This document shows positions 25,107 to 33,710 of a stretch of 64,000 bases of DNA, in pieces (the stretch's first letter is position 1; every line of letters begins with the position of its first letter). The stretch covers positions 1-64,000 of the forward strand of contig CASWVG010000004.1 of assembly GCA_949472775.1 (NCBI GenBank), written 5' to 3'. The notes beneath the pieces were generated by a model that was not told where the DNA came from, did no database searches, and saw only the letters and a list, made by a program, of their open reading frames with translations. Origin of the DNA: an uncultured Lachnospiraceae bacterium (lineage in GTDB: Bacteria; Bacillota; Clostridia; Lachnospirales; Lachnospiraceae). The position numbers and the translations under genes were made by a program.

Positions 25107-26021
25107 ATGACATTCCGCGAACAATATGAAAACGCACTCACCGTCAAAATGGACGCGCCATCGGAAAACATACCCGCCGCATCCTATTTTGCCGGTATCT
25201 TCTATGAACAGCAGGAAGACTGCGCCGACCAGATTCCCACCGTCCTGTGCGGCGGCGGCGTGATGATCAACGAGGCGATCGCGCTCTCCTACACACCGTT
25301 AAACTGCCATATGCTCCTCTATACGCAGGAGGGCGGGGGATCCCTTCTGCTAGAAGGGCAGCAGTATCCGCTTGAGACCGGCACACTTCTATATCTGGAC
25401 TGCCGCAAGCATCCTTTCTCTCTGCTCTCCACTCTCCGCTCCTGGCGTTTTATCACTTTTTCGTTCCAGGGGGGGCTTTTTCCCGTGTACGAATCTTTGG
25501 CCGCCATTGACACATTCCTGCTTACACAGATTGCCGGCCATTCTTCCGTGCTCAGAAACCTGAAACAGCTTCTCGCGGGAGAATGCGGGGCAGCACTATC
25601 ATACAAACTGCGGGACGCCGGACTCCTGACCGCCATTGTGACAGAACTGTTCGCAAAGAAAGTCGCCCCGCTATCCTCCGAAGAAGGACAAAAAAAATAT
25701 GCCCCCTATCTGAGGGAGTTGAAACACTATATAGACAACCATCTGGAACGTTCCTTGAATCTGGAAGATCTGGAAAAATTTTGTCATGTGAGCAAATACC
25801 GCATCTGCCATGAATTTTCCGACGCGTTTGGTCTGCCGCCGATCAGATACATAAACAGAAAGCGGCTCGAGGCTGCAGAAAACCTTCTTCTCTCCACGGA
25901 AAAGAAGGTTCACGAAATTGCATTGGCAACAGGATTTGAGAATACAAACCACTTCATCCATCTCTTTAAAAAGGAATATGGCACAACACCTCAGGCATAC
26001 AGAGAGGCGCATCATTTCTGA
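25107..26021 (+). CDS. AraC family transcriptional regulator
   Basis: This 304-residue protein has an N-terminal cupin-like sugar-sensing domain (residues 1-170, with PLNCHMLLYTQEGGGSLLLEGQQYPLETGTLLYLD) and a C-terminal double helix-turn-helix (about 200-300; LEDLEKFCHVSKYRICHEFSDAFGLPPIRYI and VHEIALATGFENTNHFIHLFKKEYGTTPQAY). It is divergent from the mannoside operon and is its probable activator. The ATG at 25107 is preferred because GGAAAGG lies 8 nt upstream; the frame is open 12 codons further. The stop codon lies in the hairpin GCGCATCA/TGATGCGC (26007-26026), which may end the transcript. Confidence 0.9.
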   Translation: MTFREQYENALTVKMDAPSENIPAASYFAGIFYEQQEDCADQIPTVLCGGGVMINEAIALSYTPLNCHMLLYTQEGGGSLLLEGQQYPLETGTLLYLDCRKHPFSLLSTLRSWRFITFSFQGGLFPVYESLAAIDTFLLTQIAGHSSVLRNLKQLLAGECGAALSYKLRDAGLLTAIVTELFAKKVAPLSSEEGQKKYAPYLRELKHYIDNHLERSLNLEDLEKFCHVSKYRICHEFSDAFGLPPIRYINRKRLEAAENLLLSTEKKVHEIALATGFENTNHFIHLFKKEYGTTPQAYREAHHF

Positions 26022-26060
26022 TGCGCAACCGTTCAGCCTCCTGTTTCCCTGTTTCAGAAA

Positions 26061-27086
26061 CTAGATTTCTTTTACACTGTCCTTGTATACGATTCTGCCA
26101 TCCACAATAATCACGCCCTGCCTGTAAGGCTCCCCGGAAACTTTGCGGATCAGATTCTTCACAGTCTGCTTCGCCATCTCCGGCATATTGACTTCATAAG
26201 TCGTAATTCTGATATCGCACAGTCCCGGCGGCTGGTAATTATCATACCCCACCACGGAAACATCCTGCGGTACCCGGTAGCCGCGCTGCTCAAGCTCGTT
26301 GACCAGGTTGGCCGCTGCCACGTCATTGTTGCACACAAAAGCGGTTGGCATATCCTCAGGCAGTTTCCATGTAAATCCTACATCCGAACGGCCCGTCTCC
26401 TGGTTCCTGTCATCAATCACCCAGTCCTGCCTCACCTCCATACCATGCTCAGTCAAAGATTTCATATAGCCGAAATAACGGTCCGTGATGGAATCCGTAT
26501 AATGCACAGTTCCCACAAAAGCTATCTTCTCATGCCCCAGATCAAACAGATAGTTGGTCATCCGGTACATCCCGAGATAGCTGTTGGAAATCACCGAATC
26601 ATAGGCGCCGTTGCGGTCAACGAAATCCAGCAGGATGAACGGCATCTCCACCTGCTCCATCAGTTTTTCCATATAAGCTTTCTGAAGGCTGCCTATGATG
26701 ATCAGCCCCTCCGTCTTCCTCTCTCCGAGAAGCCTGGGCATCACCAGCCTGTCCTCGTCCTCCGCCCGCAGCACTTCCAGCATAGTGAAACACCCCTTCT
26801 GCACTGCCGCGGTCGCCACCTCCTGGTACAGATTCCAGTAAAAAGATTCATATTTCGCAAGGAAACGGTCCGAGACAATCACACCGAAAGTATAGCTTAC
26901 GGCTTCCCCGGAACGCTCCCTGTATCTGGCGGACGCAGACTTATAACCCATCTCATCCGCCTTCTTTTTAATTTTGACACGGAGTTCCTCGCTGACGCCC
27001 TTCTGACCAGACAATGCCTTGGATACCGTCACCGTGCTGACCCCCATCACCTTCGCAATATCCGCCATCTTAACTGCTTTTGCCAT
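26061..27086 (-). CDS. LacI family transcriptional regulator
   Basis: In this 341-residue protein the N-terminal LacI helix-turn-helix (MADIAKVMGVSTVTVSKALSG, with the hinge helix near residue 55) is followed by a periplasmic-binding-like sensor domain with FILLDFVDRNGAYDSVISNSY, AFVCNNDVAAANLVNELEQRGYRVPQDVSVVGYDN and the TTYEVNMPEMAKQTV end. Such regulators repress carbohydrate genes until a sugar binds. It converges on the AraC gene at the edge of the mannoside locus. Its leader contains the AT-rich block also found upstream of the binding-protein gene, so control of both, including autoregulation, is plausible. Confidence 0.92.
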   Translation of the reverse strand: MAKAVKMADIAKVMGVSTVTVSKALSGQKGVSEELRVKIKKKADEMGYKSASARYRERSGEAVSYTFGVIVSDRFLAKYESFYWNLYQEVATAAVQKGCFTMLEVLRAEDEDRLVMPRLLGERKTEGLIIIGSLQKAYMEKLMEQVEMPFILLDFVDRNGAYDSVISNSYLGMYRMTNYLFDLGHEKIAFVGTVHYTDSITDRYFGYMKSLTEHGMEVRQDWVIDDRNQETGRSDVGFTWKLPEDMPTAFVCNNDVAAANLVNELEQRGYRVPQDVSVVGYDNYQPPGLCDIRITTYEVNMPEMAKQTVKNLIRKVSGEPYRQGVIIVDGRIVYKDSVKEI

Positions 27087-27204
27087 GTTTCCCCATTTCC
27101 GCGCCGCTCTTGTCTCTCCCCTGTCAAAGCGGCCGCATCATTTCGCTTACAATTTAAGTAATTAAGTTAAATTATAAAGTAAATTATGCGTTTGTCAACC
27201 CAAT

Positions 27205-28974
27205 TTACAAAATACTGTTCTGATAAAGCTGATAATACAGCCCCTTCTTTTCCATCAGTTCTTCCGCACTCCCCTCCTCCAGAATTTTTCCATCGTCCAC
27301 AACAAAAATGCGGTCCGCCTTTCGGATTGTGGAAAGCCTGTGTGCAATGACAAAGGACGTTCTGCCCGCAAGCAGATGCTCGATCCCCTCCTGCACGAGA
27401 AGCTCCGTTTTCGTGTCTATGCTTGAGGTCGCCTCATCCAGAATCAGTATCTTCGGATCTGACACCATCGTCCTGGCAAAAGCCAGAAGCTGCTTCTGCC
27501 CGACGGAGAGACCTCCGCCCCGCTCGGAGAGTTGGGTGTCATATCCTTTTTCCAGTTTCACAATAAAGTCATGGGCCTTGACCGCCCGCGCCGCCGCCTC
27601 GATCTCCTCATCTGTGGCGTCCAGTCTGCCGTAACGGATATTTTCCCGGATGGTGCCTGAAAAGAGGAAGTTGTCCTGCGTCATAACGCCCATCTGTCTG
27701 CGCAGGCTTTCAATCGTAACTTCCCGCACATTTCGCCCGTCAATTCTGACCGCGCCGCCGGTCACTTCGTAAAAACGGCTGATCAGATTGACTATGGTAG
27801 TCTTTCCTGCTCCCGTGGGACCGACCAGTGCGATGGTCTCGCCCGGCGTTATCGTAAAGCTCACGTCGTCCAACACTTTCACCTTGTCGTCATAGGAAAA
27901 ATCCACATGGTCAAAAACCACTTCCCCCGCGATCTCCGGCATCTGCACCGCCGACGCGCCGTCCGCGATGGTGGGCTCCGTATCCAGAATCTCAAAGATA
28001 CGCTCAGCGCCGGCGATGTTGGTCACAAGCTGGTTATAAAAATTGCTGATATTATGGATCGGCTGCCAGAACATATTCAAATATGTGCCAAAGGCGATAA
28101 ACGTGCCCACTGACACCGCGTCCACGCCCAGAACCACAATTCCCGTAAAATAGAGGAAAATGCATCCAAGCCCCCATGACAGGTCGATCACGGAACCGAA
28201 GGAATCGCTCATGCGCACCGCATCGAAGAAGGCGGTTCTGTGCTCCGCAAGGAGCTGGTCAAAGGTGTCCTCCGTCTCCCTCTCGGCATGAAAACTCTGA
28301 ATGATGCGGATTCCCGCCATATCCTCGTGGATAAAAGCGTTTAAATTCGCAGACTTCTTCCTGAAGATCTGCCAGCGCGGGTGCGCTTTGTATTCAATAT
28401 AAAAGGTTGCCGCCGCCATAAAAGGCAGGGTCAGCAGCGACGCGAACGCAAGCGCCGGGTTCTTGCAGACCATGATTACAATCACGGCAACCACCGTAAG
28501 TCCGTCCGGCACCAGCGTGGTCACGCAGTTGGAGAGCACATCCTTCAGAGAATTGATATCCCCGATAATCCGGGAGAGTATCTTTCCCGTTGGCCTGCTG
28601 TCAAAAAACGCAAAGTCGAGCTTCTGGATATGGGTGTACAGTTCCTGTCTGATCGTGAGCAAAATCCGGTTGCACACCTTTGCCATAATATACATTCGCA
28701 GTTTTACAGTCGCCACCAGCGCCAGATTGACTGTAAGCGCAATCAAAAGCAGCCGGTACAGCCCTCTGAAATCATTTTGACCAATATAGTCATCTATCGC
28801 CGTTTCCATAATCAGCGGGTTCATCAGACTCACCGCCACCCCATACCCCATAATTACGAGCACAAGGACAATCTGCCATTTATAGGCGAACAGATAGCCG
28901 AGCAGCCGCTTTAAGGTCTGCGCTTTGCTTCGCGCCGTGCTCTGTTCATCGTCTTTATACGAGTTGAAGGACAT
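27205..28974 (-). CDS. ABC exporter half-transporter with canonical ATP site
   Basis: This 589-residue protein has an N-terminal six-helix exporter domain (about 25-330) and a C-terminal ATPase with Walker A GPTGAGKTT, the signature LSVGQKQ (Ser-Val instead of Ser-Gly), Walker B ILILDEATSS with the catalytic Glu, and the H-loop IAHRLSTI. It overlaps the preceding ABC gene by 20 bp and pairs with it as a heterodimeric exporter of the LmrCD/TM287-288 type. The start is the ATG after GGGAGGTGAG; a longer frame exists without support. Substrates of this class are usually drugs, lipids or peptides. Confidence 0.92.
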   Translation of the reverse strand: MSFNSYKDDEQSTARSKAQTLKRLLGYLFAYKWQIVLVLVIMGYGVAVSLMNPLIMETAIDDYIGQNDFRGLYRLLLIALTVNLALVATVKLRMYIMAKVCNRILLTIRQELYTHIQKLDFAFFDSRPTGKILSRIIGDINSLKDVLSNCVTTLVPDGLTVVAVIVIMVCKNPALAFASLLTLPFMAAATFYIEYKAHPRWQIFRKKSANLNAFIHEDMAGIRIIQSFHAERETEDTFDQLLAEHRTAFFDAVRMSDSFGSVIDLSWGLGCIFLYFTGIVVLGVDAVSVGTFIAFGTYLNMFWQPIHNISNFYNQLVTNIAGAERIFEILDTEPTIADGASAVQMPEIAGEVVFDHVDFSYDDKVKVLDDVSFTITPGETIALVGPTGAGKTTIVNLISRFYEVTGGAVRIDGRNVREVTIESLRRQMGVMTQDNFLFSGTIRENIRYGRLDATDEEIEAAARAVKAHDFIVKLEKGYDTQLSERGGGLSVGQKQLLAFARTMVSDPKILILDEATSSIDTKTELLVQEGIEHLLAGRTSFVIAHRLSTIRKADRIFVVDDGKILEEGSAEELMEKKGLYYQLYQNSIL

Positions 28975-30808
28975 CTGTCTCACCTCCCGTCTTTCTTTTC
29001 TCATTTCGCGAGCGCACCGCTGATTCCCTCTCTGCTGTGTCGCTCTTCGCCGTCTGTATGTACGCGTCCGATTCGCCGTCCCCTTCTACCGCAGATATTT
29101 CGCCATACTGGGACAGGTATGTCCCGTAATACAGACCGCGTTTTTCCAGAAGTTCCTCATGGGTACCCCGCTCCGCTATGGCGCCGCCTTCAAGCACGAG
29201 TATCTCATCCGCGTGGCGCACCGCACTGATCCGGTGACCTATAATGATCTTCGTCGTACCATCCAGCTTCGCAAGCGTCTGCTGAATCATCTGCTCCGTC
29301 TCCGTATCCAGCGCTGAGGTAGAGTCATCCAGCACCAGAATCGGGTTCTTCTTGGCGAGCGCGCGGGCTATGCTGATGCGCTGTTTCTGCCCGCCGGACA
29401 GTCCCACGCCCCTCTCGCCGATCACCGTGTCATACTGCTTCTCCATCCGCTCGATAAAGCCGCTCGCCTGGGCATCCGTGGACGCCTTGCGCACGGTCCT
29501 AAAATCCAGATACCGCTTCTTCCCTAGTTTGATATTGTCGTTTATGGTATCTGAAAACAGAAAGACATCCTGCATCACAAAGCTTATGCTGGTGCGGAGT
29601 TGTTCCAGCGAAAGCGTGCGGATATCCATATCATCCAGATAGATCGCGCCGCCCGTGGCGTCGTACATGCGCTGCAAAAGCTGGATGATGGACGTCTTTC
29701 CCGCCCCCGTGGTTCCCATGATGCCAAGCGTCTTTCCCGCCTCCACGGTAAAGGTGATGTCATGGAGAATCTCATGCTGATCCGCCTTATGGAAGGAAAC
29801 GTGGTCAAAGCACACCTTTCCCTGCACTTTATCTATTTTGACCGGATTAGTCGTTTCAGTGACCGTCGGTGTTTCCTCATATATTTTCTTTATCTTTCTA
29901 TTGGAAGCCACCGCGGAGGAGAAACTGTTGGTAAGCCACCCCAGCATCTCCATGGGCCACACGATATTCATGGAATACTCCACAAATGCCGTCATCTGCC
30001 CGAGCGTCATCTCCCCGCCTATTACAAACCTGCCACCGACCAGCAGAGTCAAAAGCGGCAATATCTTGGATATCACTGTGAATACCGGATAATAGCGCAC
30101 AAACACCTTGGACTGCGCCATATTCAGATCATAGTACCGTTTGTTGTGGGAGAGAAACTTGTCGATCTCAAAGGATTCCCTTGCAAATGCCTTGACCGTG
30201 CGCACGCCGCCCAGATTTTCCTCCGCCACCGTATTGAGAACCGCATTCTCCTCGCTGATCGCCTCGTATACCGCACCCAGCTTCCGCTCCATAATCACCG
30301 CCACGAAGCCGCACAGAAGCATTGCCGCCCCCGAAAGCAGCGTCAGTTTCCAGTTAATCATGGACATGCATACAAGAATGATGCCTGTGTGGTAAAAAAC
30401 CTCGATCAGAAGCATCCCCACATACCCTACCGCGTCCCATATATGGTCGATATCCTCCTTGACGCGCGCCATCAGTTCTCCCGTGTTCGTCCGGTCAAAA
30501 AAGTCCGCACTTAAGGACTGGATATGCCGGAACAGATCCCGCCGCATATCCCCGGAAATCCGGGCGCCGTTTTTGTCAAAGGTGTACTCCTTCACATACT
30601 GGAAAATGCACCTGCCAAGCCCCACTGTCAGAAATCCCAATAGCAGAAATTTCAGTTCCCCGATATTCCCGCCCACAATCACGTCGTCCACCACCCGCGC
30701 CGTCAGTCTCGGCGCGACCATATCCAGTGTGACCGCGATCAGAAGGGACAACACCGCCCCCAGATAGGAAAAGCGGTAGTCCCATATGTAACTTGATATT
30801 TTTTTCAT
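28955..30808 (-). CDS. ABC exporter half-transporter with degenerate ATP site
   Basis: This 617-residue protein has six membrane helices followed by an ATPase domain with Walker A GTTGAGKTS, the signature LSGGQKQRIS and Walker B ILVLDDSTSALD. An Asp replaces the catalytic Glu after Walker B, the classic degenerate site of one subunit in heterodimeric exporters. The following gene supplies the intact site. A C-terminal tail of about 40 residues after the ATPase is charged and not conserved in the family. The gene lies downstream of a leader ORF, a terminator and tandem repeats (30843-31365), which probably control it. Confidence 0.92.
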   Translation of the reverse strand: MKKISSYIWDYRFSYLGAVLSLLIAVTLDMVAPRLTARVVDDVIVGGNIGELKFLLLGFLTVGLGRCIFQYVKEYTFDKNGARISGDMRRDLFRHIQSLSADFFDRTNTGELMARVKEDIDHIWDAVGYVGMLLIEVFYHTGIILVCMSMINWKLTLLSGAAMLLCGFVAVIMERKLGAVYEAISEENAVLNTVAEENLGGVRTVKAFARESFEIDKFLSHNKRYYDLNMAQSKVFVRYYPVFTVISKILPLLTLLVGGRFVIGGEMTLGQMTAFVEYSMNIVWPMEMLGWLTNSFSSAVASNRKIKKIYEETPTVTETTNPVKIDKVQGKVCFDHVSFHKADQHEILHDITFTVEAGKTLGIMGTTGAGKTSIIQLLQRMYDATGGAIYLDDMDIRTLSLEQLRTSISFVMQDVFLFSDTINDNIKLGKKRYLDFRTVRKASTDAQASGFIERMEKQYDTVIGERGVGLSGGQKQRISIARALAKKNPILVLDDSTSALDTETEQMIQQTLAKLDGTTKIIIGHRISAVRHADEILVLEGGAIAERGTHEELLEKRGLYYGTYLSQYGEISAVEGDGESDAYIQTAKSDTAERESAVRSRNEKRKTGGETDVLQLV

Positions 30809-30842
30809 ATTCTATCCCCCTGTATCTCCGCATATATCCTGC

Positions 30843-31100
30843 TGACGCTTTCTGACTCTATGCATAAGCAGACTCGAAATGCTTCGCATTTCTCGTTCGC
30901 GTTGTTCGTCATAAATCGTCATCGACTGTCTTGCGTGCAAGCACGCATCCTGTCTCTGACGCTTTCTGACTCTATGCATAAGCAGACTCGAAATGCTCCG
31001 CATTTCTCGTTCGCGTTGCTCGTCAGAAATCGTCATCGACTGTCTTGCGTGCAAGCACGCATCCTGTCTCTGACGCTTTCTGACTCTGCTTATGCGCGCA
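30843..31100. repeat. 114-bp tandem repeat with terminal inverted ends
   Basis: A unit of 114 bp starts at 30843 and 30957, and a third copy breaks off after 17 bp at 31071. Each unit contains a GAAATGC/GCATTTC hairpin and GTGC...GCAC palindromes. The outer ends form an inverted repeat: GCATAAGCAGA (30862-30872) and TCTGCTTATGC (31085-31095). The same ends bound the single element at 36286-36450, and one end occurs at 60605. It lies between the terminator at 31104 and the ABC exporter. Confidence 0.8.
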
Positions 31101-31132
31101 AAAAGGCTGTGGTAATAAAATTACCACAGCCT
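31100..31132 (-). terminator. Intrinsic terminator after the leader ORF (candidate attenuator)
   Basis: A perfect 13-bp stem (31104-31116 with 31120-31132, AGGCTGTGGTAAT and its complement) with a 3-base loop is followed on the minus strand by five T residues. It lies 37 bp past the stop of the 37-codon leader and upstream of the ABC exporter genes, so read-through would be needed to express the exporter from the promoter at 31337-31365. Confidence 0.85.
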
Positions 31133-31169
31133 CTTAAAGCCTAGCATATCTATTCATCGACCAACAGGG

Positions 31170-31283
31170 TCAACAAACCCTGCCCCAGCCAGCTTTCCTA
31201 TATGCGGAGGTAATTTCATACAATGTTTCCCTATGCAGTTGTAAATTGCTATCGACTGCAAAATTGATACTGATTAAAAACAT
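31170..31283 (-). CDS. 37-aa leader peptide upstream of the ABC exporter
   Basis: This short ORF has a very strong ribosome site (GGAAAGGAGG, 7 nt before ATG) and a consensus promoter upstream. The peptide is mixed, with an N-terminal hydrophobic stretch (MFLISINFAV), and ends AGWGRVC. The stop codon (31170-31172) is in the stem-loop CAGGGT/ACCCTG (31165-31182), and the intrinsic terminator follows. This is the order expected for a ribosome-sensing attenuator of an antibiotic-responsive exporter. Alternatively the peptide itself is the exported product. No modification enzyme gene is near, so the attenuator reading is preferred. Confidence 0.65.
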   Translation of the reverse strand: MFLISINFAVDSNLQLHRETLYEITSAYRKAGWGRVC

Positions 31284-31336
31284 AAGATTACCTCCTTTCC
31301 GAAATTTTGTTATTTGTGCCATATGATACTTTTGCC

Positions 31337-31365
31337 ATCTTAGTACATAAGAGGGATGTTGTCAA
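31337..31365 (-). promoter_or_regulatory. Consensus σA promoter for the leader ORF
   Basis: On the minus strand TTGACA (31360-31365) is separated by exactly 17 bp from TAAGAT (31337-31342). Transcription would start near 31330 and leave a leader of about 45 nt before the 37-codon ORF. Confidence 0.8.
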
Positions 31366-31376
31366 GAAATATTTTT

Positions 31377-31808
31377 GACACGGCTACTTTTGCTTATTTG
31401 CGGGCGTTCCCTCAGTCCTTCGTTTGTCTGTCAAATTCGTGCGAGCACGATTTGACAGGCAATCTCGGTCTGGCTTGCCTCTTTCCACAGTTCAGCCCAC
31501 GCCCATGCGCAAAATCGCGTCTTCGACGCTCTCCGCCGTTGACACGGCTACTTTTGCTTATTTGCGGGCGTTCCCTCAGTCCTTCGTTTGCCCGTCAAAT
31601 TCGTGCGAGCACGATTTGACGGGCAATCTCGGTCTGGCTTGCCTCTTTCCACAGTTCAGCCCACGCCCATGCGCAAAATCGCGTCTTCGACGCTCTCCGC
31701 CGTTGACACGGCTACTTTTGCTTATTTGCGGGCGTTCCCTCAGTCCTTCGTTTGCCTGTCAAATTCGTGCGAGCACGATTTGACAGGCAATCTCGGTCTG
31801 GCTGAACT
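31377..31808. repeat. 164-bp tandem repeat, 2.6 copies
   Basis: Units start at 31377, 31541 and 31705, with the third truncated at 31808, two bases before the stop of the GH13 gene. Each unit has a long hairpin centred on GTGC-GA-GCAC with arms GTCAAATTC and GATTTGAC. The outer pairs change in concert: copies 1 and 3 read CTGTC...GACAG while copy 2 reads CCGTC...GACGG. The repeats are open in several frames but have no start or ribosome site of note. Confidence 0.88.
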
Positions 31809-31809
31809 G

Positions 31810-33120
31810 TTAATGTTCCATCTTCCAGAAATACGCGCTGTAGGGGGGAAGCAGGCTTCCGCCGCCAAAATCGTGATCTTTTCCGGTGATGAGATCCACT
31901 GCCATGCCGCAGCCCGCATCAAAATGGGCGGTGTAGTCCTCCCCGTCCGCATTGATCGCCACGAGCACTCTCTCATCCTCAAACTTGCGCTCGAAAATGC
32001 ACTGCTTGTTGGTCAGCACCACCGAGCGGAAATCGCCGTAATTGAGCGCCTTAGAGCCCTTCTTTGCCTCCGCAAGCTTACTGATCCACTCACCAAGTTC
32101 ATTCCACACCGGCTCGTCAAAGCAGGCGCGCAGCGCGGGATCTCCCTCGCTCTTATTTGCCTTCGCGCCCCACTCGCTGCCGTAGTATACACAGGGAATA
32201 CCCGGCATACCAAAGCACAGCGCGTAGATTAACGGCAGATGCTTTTCGTTAGTCAGATTGCTAGCGATACGGCTCACATCATGGTTGTCCACAAAGGAAA
32301 GCAGATGCTTGCCACGGTAGAGACACCAGTTCTCCGGACCAAACTGCCTAAGCAGAGAGTGGTTGATCTCAAACATATTCATGCTGTTAAAGCTGGAAAA
32401 CAACCCCTTGTAGCACTCATAGTTCGTGGAAGAGTGCAGCATCTGGTCGTTCACCATCTGGTTGTAATCGCCGTGAAGCATCTCGCCAAGCAGATAGAAT
32501 TCGGGTTTCAGTCCATCCGTAAACGCCCGGAGCCTTCTCACAAAATCGTGGTCTAAGCAGTATGCCACATCCAGACGCAGACCGTCGATATCAAACTCCT
32601 CCACCCAGCCCTTCACGCTGTCCAGAATGTGATTGATCACATCCTCATGGCGCAGGTTCAGCTTCACAAGATCATAATTGCCTTCCCATCCCTCATACCA
32701 CAGGCCGTCATTATAGTTGGAGTTTCCTCCGAGATTAATATGGAACCAGCTTAAGTAAGGGGAATTTTCTCTGTTTTTCAGCACATCCTGAAAAGCCCAG
32801 AAACCTCTGCCCACATGGTTGAACACCCCGTCTAATACTACCTTGATACCATTCTCATGCAGATTTTCGCACACTTCTTTGAAATCTTCATTGGTTCCCA
32901 GCCTGCAGTCGATGGTGTGATAGTCCCTCGTATTATAGCCGTGGGTATCCGACTCGAACACCGGGGAAAAATAGATCGCATCGATCCCCAGCTTCTTCAT
33001 ATGGGGAATCCAGTCGTTCACCTTCAGGATCCGGTGCGTAAGCTGCCCGTCATTCTCAAAAGGCGCACCGCAGAACCCCAACGGATATATCTGATAAAAC
33101 ACACTTTCAAATGCCCACAT
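31810..33120 (-). CDS. GH13 α-amylase family glycosidase
   Basis: This 436-residue intracellular enzyme has the four GH13 regions: DGVFNHVG (region I, about residue 92), GLRLDVAY with the nucleophile Asp (about 180), GEMLHGD with the acid/base Glu (about 210) and FVDNHDVSR (about 270). There is no signal peptide and no N-terminal starch-binding domain, and the protein starts directly at the barrel (MWAFESVFYQIYPLGFCGAP). This fits a cyclomaltodextrinase or neopullulanase-like maltodextrin-degrading enzyme. The ATG follows GGAGGAAAG. The stop lies only two bases from the 164-bp tandem repeat. Confidence 0.9.
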   Translation of the reverse strand: MWAFESVFYQIYPLGFCGAPFENDGQLTHRILKVNDWIPHMKKLGIDAIYFSPVFESDTHGYNTRDYHTIDCRLGTNEDFKEVCENLHENGIKVVLDGVFNHVGRGFWAFQDVLKNRENSPYLSWFHINLGGNSNYNDGLWYEGWEGNYDLVKLNLRHEDVINHILDSVKGWVEEFDIDGLRLDVAYCLDHDFVRRLRAFTDGLKPEFYLLGEMLHGDYNQMVNDQMLHSSTNYECYKGLFSSFNSMNMFEINHSLLRQFGPENWCLYRGKHLLSFVDNHDVSRIASNLTNEKHLPLIYALCFGMPGIPCVYYGSEWGAKANKSEGDPALRACFDEPVWNELGEWISKLAEAKKGSKALNYGDFRSVVLTNKQCIFERKFEDERVLVAINADGEDYTAHFDAGCGMAVDLITGKDHDFGGGSLLPPYSAYFWKMEH

Positions 33121-33710
33121 AATTTCTTTCCTCCAATCCGAAACCTTATGCACAGGCAGCCGCCACGGCGTCCTGCTTCCGGTTTCCCTCTTACACCTTG
33201 CACGGTTTTTGTCCAGCCATGCCTCAGCATCAACATCTTGTAGTTTACCACGGTTTAGTATACCACTATTTGCCGTTCCCCGTCAAACAAGTTCTGCTTT
33301 TTCTCAACCACCGCTGTTGACCCGATAGGTTTGTCTTTTTCCAAACCAAAAACCGTACACCGACTTTTCCACAATTTTTACGCCCAAAATTTCTGAAAAT
33401 GATCCAAAAATAACTGAGAAATCCCCAATTTCCACAAAGTTATCCACATTGACAGCTTCGTCATTTCATGTCGTTTCCTGTACCATTTCTTCGCAATCTG
33501 TCTGTCATTTTCGGTTTTTTCTAACATATTTTTGTCGAGCGTCCTCATTTCCTGCCGAAATAGTTGACCGCTCCTGTAATATCCTGTCCAGCAGGAGTCA
33601 ATCACATTTTGTCTCTTGACGTACCAGGTCAATCCACATGGCATGTCCCTTCTGCCGGATTCTTGTCATTTTCTCTGTTGACTCATCTGGACAGTGCGAA
33701 AATACGCCAT
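33121..33710. other. 590-bp non-coding stretch with DnaA-box-like sites and TTGAC motifs
   Basis: No convincing gene is present. DnaA-box-like 9-mers occur at 33365 (TTTTCCACA), 33428 (ATTTCCACA) and 33440 (TTATCCACA, the consensus). TTGAC occurs at about 33316, 33452, 33563, 33616 and 33677. The copy at 33616-33632 is a perfect TTGAC-N7-GTCAA palindrome, and another lies just inside the helicase gene at 33744-33760. The GH13 promoter must also be in this stretch, but I could not fix it. Confidence 0.55.

Noticed and set aside
31170-31283. The 37-aa peptide as a RiPP precursor exported by the ABC transporter
   Set aside because: The AGWGRVC tail is suggestive, but there is no radical SAM or other modifying enzyme nearby, the exporter has no peptidase domain, and the terminator order fits an attenuator better.
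30843-31808. The tandem repeats as a CRISPR array
   Set aside because: The units are 114 and 164 bp, repeat end to end without unique spacers, and no cas genes are present.
33378-33644. An 88-codon minus-strand frame between the GH13 and helicase genes
   Set aside because: It has no properly spaced ribosome site, its translation is unlike any family I know, and the stretch has DnaA-box-like and palindromic sites instead.
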